Shown here in pieces: positions 1-7,003 of a stretch of DNA of 10,912 nucleotides. The DNA lies in assembly GCA_964403795.1 (NCBI GenBank), contig CAYOHP010000185.1:1-10912 (forward strand), written 5' to 3'. A program made the translations under genes and the position numbers. The notes beneath the pieces were generated by a model, which was not told the origin of the DNA, ran no database searches, and worked only from the letters and a program-made list of their open reading frames with translations. How positions within the stretch are numbered: position 1 is the stretch's first letter; each line of letters opens with the position of its first letter. This DNA is from CAYOHP01 sp964403795 [NCBI: uncultured bacterium]. GTDB taxonomy: Bacteria > Muiribacteriota > UBA6191 > CAZXTJ01.

Positions 1-17
1 GAAGGCGACCTGCCTTC
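1..17. terminator. Small hairpin at the left edge, possible terminator of the Rieske gene
   Basis: A perfect inverted repeat, GAAGGC (1-6), loop GACCT, GCCTTC (12-17), lies 69 bases downstream of the stop codon of the minus-strand Rieske gene. It could be a transcription terminator, but any T-run that would follow it on the minus strand lies outside the window. The stem has only six visible pairs, so it may be chance. Confidence 0.25.
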
Positions 18-85
18 CCCTATCGCTGACTCCCCGCTACTCCGAATCCCAGGCCGGGCCGAGGGCGCCGGTGTGCGACCGTCTC

Positions 86-1186
86 CTAGACGCTCTCTCC
101 GCAGAGGTAGCGCTGGAGCAGGCGGTGGAAGAGGTGCACGCCGATCTCCTGGGAAGGTGAGTATCGGCCCCTCCGGTAGAGGCGGGAGCGCACGCCCTGG
201 GCCGTGGTCCGGACCACGGCCTGGTCCTCCCGCTCGGTCTGGTGGACGTCTCCTCCGGCACCCGTCCCCCGTTTCGCGGGGTCCCAGACCCAGGTCCGGT
301 AGACCACCCGGCTGGTTTCCGGCGACACCGGCTCGACCGAGTTGAACGAGAGGCCCCAGGGGTAGAAGTTGAGCAGGGTTCCCGGGAAGAGCCAGAAGTA
401 GAACCCGCCCAGCCGATCGCCCTCGAACGGGTGCCCGGCCGGGAGCCGGGTCTCGAACGCCGTCTCGCCGGGGCGGGCGATCCCGACCTGGAGCGTGGCG
501 TGGTCGAAGGCCTGGTAGCGGTACGCCTTGGGATCGAGAGCGGCGGAGAGCGCCGGGTGGACGTAGGGGACGTGGAAGCCCTCGAGGTAGTTGTCGTTGT
601 AGAGCGCCCAGTGCCCGTCGATCCGGTAGTCGGCGCGGTCGTCGGGATCGAGTGCCAGGCGGTCCACCGGGAACCCGGAGAGGTGTTCTTCGACCGGTCG
701 GATCCACTCGGCGAACGGGATCGCCGGGTCCAGCGACGTGAAACGGAGCGGTCCCCAGCTCTCGAGGGGGAGCTCGCGGAGGCCCTCGTCCTCCGGGCAG
801 AGGCCGGCCACGCCGTCGAACTCGGGCATGGACAGGAAGCGGCCCGAGAGGTCGAAGCGCCGCCCGTGGTACCCGCAGCGGATGCGGTTCCGGATCCCGC
901 CCTCCTGGACCACCACATTGCCCCGGTGGGGACAGACATTGGAGAAGCAGCGGAGCCGGCCGTCCTCGCCGCGGACCAGCACCAGCGGCTCGTCGAGGCC
1001 TCCCGGGAGGAGGGTGAAGGGATGGACGCTCCCTGCCTCCGCGAGCTCCGGGAGATCGACCAGGGGGAGCCAGGCGCGGGCCATGACCCGGTCGAGGGAG
1101 CGTCGGAACCAGGCAGGATCGGTGTAGACCTCGGCCGGCAGGGTGCGGGCCCGGGTGATGTCGGGATCGATGACGAAGCTGTCCAT
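86..1186 (-). CDS. Rieske [2Fe-2S] aromatic ring-hydroxylating / choline monooxygenase-type oxygenase, alpha subunit
   Basis: A 366-residue, complete oxygenase. The N-terminal Rieske domain holds C-P-H-R-G (C85, H87) and C-G-Y-H-G (C104, H107), which bind a 2Fe-2S cluster. The C-terminal catalytic domain has N-x-N-x-L-E-G-F-H-V-P-Y-V-H (about 197-210) with H205 and H210, and D321, as the likely mononuclear-iron ligands; E202 or a nearby Asp would bridge the two metal centres. The family takes electrons from a separate reductase to hydroxylate or demethylate a small substrate. The length and the C-terminal pattern (Q-G-V-R-S-R-x-Y, then S-P-x-x-E) suit the single-component choline/carnitine monooxygenase-like branch, but the substrate cannot be read. 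The start is the ATG at 1186: residues from there look like the family and a TAGCAT hexamer precedes it. The frame stays open upstream to 1300, but that would overlap kinase 1. No reductase gene is visible; one could lie beyond the left edge. Confidence 0.93.
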   Translation of the reverse strand: MDSFVIDPDITRARTLPAEVYTDPAWFRRSLDRVMARAWLPLVDLPELAEAGSVHPFTLLPGGLDEPLVLVRGEDGRLRCFSNVCPHRGNVVVQEGGIRNRIRCGYHGRRFDLSGRFLSMPEFDGVAGLCPEDEGLRELPLESWGPLRFTSLDPAIPFAEWIRPVEEHLSGFPVDRLALDPDDRADYRIDGHWALYNDNYLEGFHVPYVHPALSAALDPKAYRYQAFDHATLQVGIARPGETAFETRLPAGHPFEGDRLGGFYFWLFPGTLLNFYPWGLSFNSVEPVSPETSRVVYRTWVWDPAKRGTGAGGDVHQTEREDQAVVRTTAQGVRSRLYRRGRYSPSQEIGVHLFHRLLQRYLCGESV

Positions 1187-1196
1187 GATGGTCGGG

Positions 1197-1202
1197 ATGC
1201 TA
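1197..1202 (-). promoter_or_regulatory. Candidate -10 hexamer (TAGCAT) for the Rieske gene
   Basis: On the minus strand TAGCAT matches the TAnnnT form of a -10 element and ends 10 nt before the ATG at 1186. No Shine-Dalgarno sequence lies between, so transcription would begin within a few bases of the start codon. No clear -35 was found. Confidence 0.4.
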
Positions 1203-1240
1203 CTTCCCGGATGCATCCGGCGGCACCCGCTCGGGTCCGC

Positions 1241-1246
1241 TACACT
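1241..1246 (+). promoter_or_regulatory. Candidate -10 hexamer (TACACT) for kinase 1
   Basis: TACACT ends 11 nt before the ATG at 1258, with no Shine-Dalgarno sequence between. The same hexamer precedes the other two kinase genes. It lies in the 71-bp region shared with the divergent Rieske gene. No convincing -35 was found. Confidence 0.45.
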
Positions 1247-1257
1247 GGCGGGCACCG

Positions 1258-3618
1258 ATGGCCGACGACGACGAGAGCTCGGAGAGCCGGGTCGAGCCAC
1301 CTCCCGAAGGACTTCGCCGCCGCTTCAAGCTGCGCCGGGTGCTCGGGTTCGGAGGCATGGGGGCGGTGTTCCTCGGCACCCTGCCGTCCACCGGCAAGCC
1401 GTGTGCCGTCAAGGTCGTCAAGCGCTCCTCGAACGACAAGCACCTCGCCCGGCTGCGCCGCGAGGCGATGCTCCTCTCCCGGGTCCGCCACCCCAACCTG
1501 ATCGAGGTCTACGACGCCGGCAGCGAGGAGGGGACGCCCTGGGTCGCCATGGAACTGGTCGAGGGGCGCACCCTCTCGCAGGCGATCCGCGAGCGCTGGC
1601 CCCGCGAGGTCGAGTGGATCGAGAACGTGTTCGCGGGAGCCTCCAGTGCGGTGGCGGCCCTCCACCATGCCGGGATCCTGCATCGGGACCTGAAGCCGGC
1701 GAACATCATGATCGACGAGTTCGACCGGCCCGTGGTGATGGATCTCGGGCTCGCCTGGATCGAGGACGCCACCCGGCTCACCCAGCGGGGCCACGTGGTG
1801 GGGACGGTCGCCTACCTGGCCCCCGAGGTCTTCCTCGGCAGCGCGGCCACGCCCGAGAGCGACTGGTACTCGATGGGCGTCTCGCTCTACCGGGTGCTCG
1901 AAGGCAAGGTCCCCTACGGCAACAGCGAGGTCTTCGCCATGGTGGGAAGGCGGAGATGGACGCCCCCGCCGGCTCCCGTCGGCCCCCATCGGCATCACCG
2001 CCTGGCCCGCCTGGCGCTCGGGCTCATGGATGCCGATCCCAAGGTCCGGTCCGCCCACGTGAAGACCCTGCTCGGCACCCTGCGTTCGAAGTCCGTCAGC
2101 CTTCCCCTCTCAGGGATCGGCGCGGCCGGGCCGAGCCTCAGCGTCTCGCTGCGCATGCACAGGCCGGGATTCGCCGGCAATCGTCAGGGTGCCCTGGCGA
2201 TCCTCGCGGCGCTCGTCCTGGCGGGGGTGGCGGCCGTGATGGTCCGGAGCTCGGTCCCGCGGGCGCCCGCTCCGGAGGTCGTCCTGGTCGCCGCACCGCC
2301 GGCCTCTCCGGCCGGGGCGAGGGCCGATGCGGCTCGACCTGCCGCTCCCGGCGCCGCTCCCGATCCTTCCATGCCCGAGGCCACCGCCGAGCCCTCGGCC
2401 TGGCTGCGTTGGATCCGCCAGGTCCGGGAGGAGGCGGGCGTCGCCGATCGTGCCGGTGCCAGGGCCAGTGCCCATCGCCTGCGCCGACGGCTGCTGGAGG
2501 CCCTGCGCCTCCGGGGCCTGTTCGACCCCGAGGCCAAGCTCCTGGCCTTCGACCTGGCCTGCGAGCTGTCGCTGGCGGGCGGTCCGAGGCCGGCTCGCGT
2601 CTGGGTCGACCGGGCCGCCCGTCTGCTGGCGGCGGCCAGGGAGGGGAGGGGAGCCGCCGACCTCACCCGGCTCGAGGCTGCCGGGCGCCGGCTCGAGGAG
2701 CTCGCCGCCCGTTCCCCCGAGGAGGGCAGTGGTCTCGACCCGCTGCCGGCGGGACCTCCCGGGAAGCAGATCCTCTGGCAGCTCCGCAGCTGGACGATCA
2801 GCGAGATGCCGGAACGGGCCCTGGTCGAGATGGCAGGCTTCGGATACGGCCTTCCACCGGGCTTCGACCTCGAGAAGTGGGCGGGCGATCTGGCCGATCA
2901 TCCCCTGGTGGTCCTGGCGAGGCTGCGCTCCGGGTTCGGTCTGGTGCGGCGGATCGAGGACGACGATCTCCTGCGTCGCCTGGAACGGGTCCGGACGTTC
3001 GCACCTCCGGCCCGCCGCGGAGGTCCGCTCTTCAAGGTCTGGTTCGAGCTCGGCTACACGGCGCTGGTGCAGCAGGCACTCCGGGTGGGAGTCGATCCCG
3101 GGGAGCTGGAGCGACGTCGGACCGATCTGGCGGCAGGGATGGCGGGAGCCAACCTCGACCGGGAACTCAGGACCGTCCTGGAGGCCTGGCTCGGGGTGGT
3201 GGCCGACTGGCGGATCCCCGGCAGCGGTCGTCGCTACGGGTTGCCGCTGGCGGCGCGGATCCCCGACCTCAGGGAAGCGATGCGGCGGCTGGCGGAGGTG
3301 CCCCGCGAGGCTCCGGATGCAGCCTTCCGTCAGATCATGGCGCTGGAGGCCGGGTACCTCTGGTTCTTCCACCACCATCTGCTGCTCGATTGCGAGGCGG
3401 CCGAGCGGGCGCTCTACGAGACCCGCGCCCGGGTCGACTGGGAGGTCCTGGCGGAAGCCGGGGCGGGAGGACTGCTCCGGGACGGGCTCTCGCTGGACCA
3501 CCAGGGCGAGGTCGTGCCGGACATCGAGTTCTGTCGAGGGTCCCGGGCGGCCTATCGACAGGGACCGCCGTTTCGCATGATCCACTTCCTGGATCGCGCT
3601 CCCGCCGCCCTCGAGTGA
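1258..3618 (+). CDS. Membrane-anchored Hanks-type Ser/Thr protein kinase (kinase 1) with helical C-terminal domain
   Basis: A 786-residue protein. The kinase domain spans about residues 22-275: glycine loop LGFGGMG (29-35), K52 in AVK, E69, catalytic HRDLKPAN (142-149), metal-binding DLG (162-164), APE (188-190), and SDWYSMG (201-207). All catalytic residues are present, so it should be active; DFG is replaced by DLG. One transmembrane helix (about 311-329) follows a linker, then an Ala/Pro-rich stretch (about 331-390). The remaining 400 residues are rich in predicted helix, Leu, Ala and Arg; I recognise no named domain, although TPR-like helical repeats are possible. The topology suggests a cytoplasmic kinase and an external sensor. 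The ATG at 1258 is preceded by TACACT and no Shine-Dalgarno. Its TGA stop is the same base triplet as Ser313 of the convergent sulfurtransferase. Substrates are unknown. Confidence 0.93.
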   Translation: MADDDESSESRVEPPPEGLRRRFKLRRVLGFGGMGAVFLGTLPSTGKPCAVKVVKRSSNDKHLARLRREAMLLSRVRHPNLIEVYDAGSEEGTPWVAMELVEGRTLSQAIRERWPREVEWIENVFAGASSAVAALHHAGILHRDLKPANIMIDEFDRPVVMDLGLAWIEDATRLTQRGHVVGTVAYLAPEVFLGSAATPESDWYSMGVSLYRVLEGKVPYGNSEVFAMVGRRRWTPPPAPVGPHRHHRLARLALGLMDADPKVRSAHVKTLLGTLRSKSVSLPLSGIGAAGPSLSVSLRMHRPGFAGNRQGALAILAALVLAGVAAVMVRSSVPRAPAPEVVLVAAPPASPAGARADAARPAAPGAAPDPSMPEATAEPSAWLRWIRQVREEAGVADRAGARASAHRLRRRLLEALRLRGLFDPEAKLLAFDLACELSLAGGPRPARVWVDRAARLLAAAREGRGAADLTRLEAAGRRLEELAARSPEEGSGLDPLPAGPPGKQILWQLRSWTISEMPERALVEMAGFGYGLPPGFDLEKWAGDLADHPLVVLARLRSGFGLVRRIEDDDLLRRLERVRTFAPPARRGGPLFKVWFELGYTALVQQALRVGVDPGELERRRTDLAAGMAGANLDRELRTVLEAWLGVVADWRIPGSGRRYGLPLAARIPDLREAMRRLAEVPREAPDAAFRQIMALEAGYLWFFHHHLLLDCEAAERALYETRARVDWEVLAEAGAGGLLRDGLSLDHQGEVVPDIEFCRGSRAAYRQGPPFRMIHFLDRAPAALE
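2110..3615 (-). other. Open antisense extension of the sulfurtransferase frame through kinase 1
   Basis: This minus-strand frame is codon-aligned with kinase 1, so its stops can arise only where the kinase uses TTA, CTA or TCA. The kinase avoids these rare codons from 2113 to its end; the first is the Ser codon TCA at 2110. This explains the openness without any selection for an antisense protein. G or C at the third codon position drops in the sulfurtransferase frame soon after 3615, which argues that the extension is not real coding sequence. Confidence 0.6.
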
Positions 3619-4554
3619 GGTCTCCGGGGTCGCCCGGCTCCACTCGAACCAGCCGCCGTCGTAGAGCGAGACCCGGGGGAAGCCGAGCTCCCGGGCGTAC
3701 CAGTAGGCTTCGCTGGCCCGCCATCCGGTGCCGCAGAAGAAGCAGAGTTCCCGAGCAGGATCGAGACCCAGGGAGTTCCAGAGGCGTGCCAGACGCTCCG
3801 GCTCGGCCATACGTCGCCCGGGGTCCCTGAGGTCCTCGAGTTCGGTGGCGCGGCTCCCACCACCTCCCCAGATCGAGCCGGGGATGGTGCCCCGGGCCTC
3901 GATCTCCGCGTACCCGCGGGTGACTCCGCAGCGCTCCGGCAGGGAGCGGACGTCGATCAGTTGGAAGTCGCATCTCGCGAGTCCGGCCTCGACCTGGGAT
4001 CGGTCCAGGATCCGACCGGTACGCAGGATGGGGGTGTACTCCGGAGCTGGAGCCGGGAGCGTTGCGGGGCGTCCGGAGTCGCATGGGAGGCCGCTTTGGA
4101 ACCACTCCTCGGTCCCCCCGTCGAGGAAGGCGAGGGGGCCGAAGCCCAGCCAGTCGAGGAGCGTGCCGATCCGGTACTGGGCCATGGGGTCACGGGAGGC
4201 GAGCAGGATCGGACGACCCGGTACGAGGCCGGCACGCGCCAGATGCGGGAAGAGCTCGGCAGGGGGGCGCCGATTCCAGAGCGGGGGAGCCTCGAACTCG
4301 CAGGTGTCGAGGTGGAGCGAGCCGGGGATCCGACGCATCAGCCAGGCGTCGCGATCCCCGTACCCGACCTCGAGGAGGGTGGTCTCGGGGCGATGCAGGA
4401 GGGATCGGAAGGACCCCAGGGGGAGCACGAATCGGCGCGAGGACCCATGACCAGGCGAAGTCCAGGTACCGGGACCGGACGGGGCTGCGACCCCGGTTCG
4501 GACCGCCGCATCGAGCAAGGAGACCGCCCTCCGATTCCGGGGTGCCTGCCCCAT
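2110..4554 (-). CDS. Two-domain rhodanese / YnjE-type thiosulfate sulfurtransferase; frame lacks a stop at the expected end
   Basis: The recognisable protein is residues about 43-312 (roughly 4428 to 3619). It has two rhodanese modules: an N-terminal one (about 45-158) without the catalytic Cys, and a C-terminal one (about 180-305) with the loop C-G-T-G-W-R (274-279), C274 being the persulfide-forming residue. DVRS (201-204), GY..I...G.IPGS and DGGWFEWS (299-306) match bacterial sulfurtransferases related to E. coli YnjE. Such enzymes move sulfane sulfur from thiosulfate or mercaptopyruvate to an acceptor. No signal peptide is apparent. The frame does not stop after the domain: it stays open to 2110, giving 814 residues, of which about 500 are antisense to kinase 1 and look like shadow translation (rich in Pro, Gln, Arg, His). 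I therefore support the enzyme, not its extension. The start is unsure: ATG 4554, or GTG 4428 where the domain begins. Neither has a clear ribosome site. Confidence 0.72.
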   Translation of the reverse strand: MGQAPRNRRAVSLLDAAVRTGVAAPSGPGTWTSPGHGSSRRFVLPLGSFRSLLHRPETTLLEVGYGDRDAWLMRRIPGSLHLDTCEFEAPPLWNRRPPAELFPHLARAGLVPGRPILLASRDPMAQYRIGTLLDWLGFGPLAFLDGGTEEWFQSGLPCDSGRPATLPAPAPEYTPILRTGRILDRSQVEAGLARCDFQLIDVRSLPERCGVTRGYAEIEARGTIPGSIWGGGGSRATELEDLRDPGRRMAEPERLARLWNSLGLDPARELCFFCGTGWRASEAYWYARELGFPRVSLYDGGWFEWSRATPETSLEGGGSAIQEVDHAKRRSLSIGRPGPSTELDVRHDLALVVQREPVPEQSSRPGFRQDLPVDPGAGLVERPLGRLAIEQQMVVEEPEVPGLQRHDLTEGCIRSLAGHLRQPPHRFPEVGDPRRQRQPVATTAAGDPPVGHHPEPGLQDGPEFPVEVGSRHPCRQIGPTSLQLPGIDSHPECLLHQRRVAELEPDLEERTSAAGRRCERPDPFQATQEIVVLDPPHQTEPGAQPRQDHQGMIGQIARPLLEVEARWKAVSEACHLDQGPFRHLADRPAAELPEDLLPGRSRRQRVETTALLGGTGGELLEPAPGSLEPGEVGGSPPLPGRRQQTGGPVDPDASRPRTARQRQLAGQVEGQELGLGVEQAPEAQGLQQPSAQAMGTGPGTGTIGDARLLPDLADPTQPGRGLGGGLGHGRIGSGAGSGRSSRIGPRPGRRGRRCGDQDDLRSGRPRDRAPDHHGRHPRQDERREDRQGTLTIAGESRPVHAQRDAEARPGRADP

Positions 4555-4741
4555 GGATCGGACCAAGCAAGGCCTGCGCCAAGGTCTCCCCAGGCTCGGG
4601 ACGGCCCTCTGCGCTCTGCCCGTGGTGCGATCCGGTGCTCATGGAACGGACCTCGCGAAGCCTGGTAGCCACCCCGAGTCGCTCGCCATTCGAAGACGGG
4701 GGCCTCGGTTCCGGGCTCCTTGCGAGGCGACCGTTACACTG
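4555..4741. other. Divergent intergenic region between sulfurtransferase and kinase 2
   Basis: These 187 bases separate the sulfurtransferase (minus) from kinase 2 (plus) if both start where proposed. Both flanking frames remain open into it, but the translations there do not resemble either family. The only element I can support is the TACACT hexamer at its right end. I found no TAnnnT hexamer well placed for the sulfurtransferase. Confidence 0.5.
4735..4740 (+). promoter_or_regulatory. Candidate -10 hexamer (TACACT) for kinase 2
   Basis: TACACT ends one base before the ATG at 4742 and 7 nt before an in-frame GTG at 4748. If it is the -10 element, transcription would start at about 4747-4748, and the GTG, the third codon of the ATG frame, would be a true leaderless start. 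No Shine-Dalgarno sequence is well placed. Confidence 0.4.
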
Positions 4742-7003
4742 ATGGCCGTGGCGCCCCGAGTCCCCGATGTCGGCGATCTGCCGGAGCTCTCCGAGGGTCT
4801 CGCCCGACGCTTCGAGGTCGAAGCCGTGCTGGGACGGGGCGCCAGCGGGATCGTGGTACGCGCTCGCGACCGGGAGCTGCGCCGTCGGGTGGCGCTCAAG
4901 CTCCTGGTGCCGGCGACCGGAGACCTCGAACCGTTCCGGGCCCGCTTCTCGCGGGAGGCGCGATTGGCTGCCAGGGTGCGCTCGCCCCGGGTCGCGGAGG
5001 TCTTCGACTTCGATGCCGGGAGCGATCCGCCCTACCTGGTGTCGCGCCTGGTGTCGGGCCGGACCCTGCTCGGCCATCGACTGGTGCGCCCCGACTCGAG
5101 GCTCCCGGTAACGGAGGCGATCGGGCTGGCGCTGGACCTCCTCGAGGGCCTCGCCGCCCTCCACGAGGTAGGGATCGTCCACCGCGACGTGAAGCCCCAG
5201 AACGCCATGGTCGAGGACTCGCGGGCGGTCGTCATCGATCTCGGCCTGGGCCGTTCGGAAGGCGACATGACGGTCACCCGTACCGGAGGCCTGGTGGGGA
5301 CGCCGCTCTACATGCCTCCCGAGCAGATGGAGGGAGCGTCGATGTCGGTGGGGTTCGACCTCTACGCGGTCGGACTGGTCACGCTCGAGCTGCTGACCGG
5401 ACGGAACCCCCTGGCCGCCGTGACCCTGCCGGCGCTGCACCGTCAGAAGCAGGAGGGCTGGACCGGAACCCTGGCCGAGGACGGGGTCGAGGCGTCGCCC
5501 GGGCTGGAGGATCTGCTGCGTCGCTGCCTCGATCCGGAACCCGGGAACCGTCCGGGCTCGGCTCTCGAGTTGGGAGCCGCCCTGGCCCGCCTGGCACCCG
5601 GACCCCTGGCCGCCTCTCATGTGGGTTGGATGACCAACCAAGAAACGAAGGGGAGGGTCGAGGCCGGGGCGGAGGGGCGGGGCGGGCCGGGGGCCGGATT
5701 GGCGGGGCGGGCCGGAACCAGCCAACCGATCGCCCGGATCGAGTCCGCCGACCTCGCCTCGGCCGTTCCCGGGGTCGGGCGGCCCTGGGCTCGCGGGCGC
5801 GGCCGGTGGTCCCCCCGGGTCCGCTCGCTAGCGGCACTCACCGGGATCGCCGCCGGCCTGGTTCTCCTACGGGTCCTCGCCCCGGGCCCAGGAGTGCATC
5901 CTCCTCCGTCCCCGCCCTCGGAGCCGCCTCCGGCCCCGGGAGAGGCGCTCGATCGCACCCTGGAACGCCTGGAGCAGCTGGTCGAGAGGATCGAGAACGA
6001 TCCCGGGATCGTCGCCCTGGTGACCAGCGCACCCGAGGCGCCGCTCGAACAGGTCCGGGATCGCCTCGCCCGTGCCCAAGGGGCCTACCGGGACATCGCG
6101 TCGTCGCGGGGCCTGGCGGGGCTGCTGGCGCGTCCACCGCCTCCGGGAGGGGTGGTCCGCCACCACACCCTGGTGACCCGGCTAGGCCTCCTCGAGCGGA
6201 TCCTTGGGGAGAGCACGCTGCCCCGCACCGCGCCGCTGTGGCAGGGGACCAACCCCGGGGTCGACGCCCGGCTGGCGTCCGCGGTGGCGGTGCGAAGGGC
6301 GACCGGTCTCGAGCACCTTCCCACTTCGCCGCCTCCGGAGCGACGCCGCAGCTATCTGCCCTGGCTGGAATCGGGAGTGCGGCGATGGGTCGCGATCCGG
6401 TCCTTCGAGTCCCTGGTTCCGGCCGACCGTCCGCTCCTCGGACCGCTCGACAACCTGCGGGTCGTACAGCCCCGGGGCGAGCCCTATGTCTCCGCCTACC
6501 CGGAGTCGGGCGTCTTCCTGGTGGAAGACCTCTGGGGCAAGGACGAGCTCGAACGGGAACGGAGGGCTCCCACCGAAGCCGTGATGGAGCTCGCCGGGCC
6601 CCATCCCCGGAACCGGGATCTCTGGCTGGCCCTGATCCTCCACGGCTGGGGCCCGACCGTGCATCTCCGCTTCGACGCGCTCGGCACCGGTGCCGAGACC
6701 CCGTTCCTGTTCTCCCCTCCTCCGGTCGACGGGCCGGCCAAGGTCGGGGACATGAACGTCCGGCAGGGCTTCCTGCTCGGTCTCCGTGCCGACCTGGTCC
6801 CCGAGGGTCTGCGGGAGCTGCGCTTGCGGCTGGTCGGCGTCCAGGCCCTGGGGAGTCCCAAGGCGACCCTGGAGGTCGAGGAGATCTACCAGCTGGTCGA
6901 CGGTCCCGACCCCGGCGAGGATCCTGTCCTCGGGATCCGGCTCGAACCGTCCTACCCCTCGTCGGGGTCGGCCGAGATGCCGAGTCGCTCCAGCCTCCGG
7001 TAG
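4742..7003 (+). CDS. Membrane-anchored Hanks-type Ser/Thr protein kinase (kinase 2) with unrecognised C-terminal region
   Basis: A 753-residue protein. The kinase domain is about residues 24-285: glycine loop LGRGASG (30-36), K53, E72, HRDVKPQN (147-154), DLG (166-168), PPE in place of APE (192-194), D206 and R270. Catalytic residues are intact. A Gly/Ala/Arg-rich linker (about 303-360), one transmembrane helix (about 362-380), and a Pro-rich stretch (385-400) lead to a C-terminal region of about 350 residues: first helical, with a Leu/Glu-rich coiled-coil-like piece (402-420), then, from about residue 610, a strand-rich part of alternating hydrophobic residues that could be a beta-sandwich. 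I cannot name either part. The frame is open upstream to 4553, but the domain begins near 4800 and the upstream part is unlike protein; ATG 4742 or GTG 4748 is the likely start. The last 52 bases overlap the end of the convergent activator gene. Confidence 0.92.
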   Translation: MAVAPRVPDVGDLPELSEGLARRFEVEAVLGRGASGIVVRARDRELRRRVALKLLVPATGDLEPFRARFSREARLAARVRSPRVAEVFDFDAGSDPPYLVSRLVSGRTLLGHRLVRPDSRLPVTEAIGLALDLLEGLAALHEVGIVHRDVKPQNAMVEDSRAVVIDLGLGRSEGDMTVTRTGGLVGTPLYMPPEQMEGASMSVGFDLYAVGLVTLELLTGRNPLAAVTLPALHRQKQEGWTGTLAEDGVEASPGLEDLLRRCLDPEPGNRPGSALELGAALARLAPGPLAASHVGWMTNQETKGRVEAGAEGRGGPGAGLAGRAGTSQPIARIESADLASAVPGVGRPWARGRGRWSPRVRSLAALTGIAAGLVLLRVLAPGPGVHPPPSPPSEPPPAPGEALDRTLERLEQLVERIENDPGIVALVTSAPEAPLEQVRDRLARAQGAYRDIASSRGLAGLLARPPPPGGVVRHHTLVTRLGLLERILGESTLPRTAPLWQGTNPGVDARLASAVAVRRATGLEHLPTSPPPERRRSYLPWLESGVRRWVAIRSFESLVPADRPLLGPLDNLRVVQPRGEPYVSAYPESGVFLVEDLWGKDELERERRAPTEAVMELAGPHPRNRDLWLALILHGWGPTVHLRFDALGTGAETPFLFSPPPVDGPAKVGDMNVRQGFLLGLRADLVPEGLRELRLRLVGVQALGSPKATLEVEEIYQLVDGPDPGEDPVLGIRLEPSYPSSGSAEMPSRSSLR
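5650..5711 (+). other. G-run cluster with G-quadruplex potential inside the kinase 2 linker
   Basis: Nine runs of three or more G lie on the plus strand in 62 bases, many separated by one or two bases. They encode the Gly/Ala/Arg linker (residues about 303-324) before the transmembrane helix. Because it is on the coding strand, the structure could also form in the mRNA. It may simply follow from GC-rich codons for Gly and Arg. Confidence 0.5.

Noticed and set aside
37-939. A 300-codon minus-strand frame overlapping the Rieske gene
   Set aside because: Ser/Thr/Arg-rich translation in a frame shifted from the real gene; no motif.
242-1501. A 419-codon plus-strand frame antisense to the Rieske gene
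   Set aside because: The Rieske gene has intact cluster and iron-binding motifs; the antisense frame has shadow composition and crosses the kinase 1 start.
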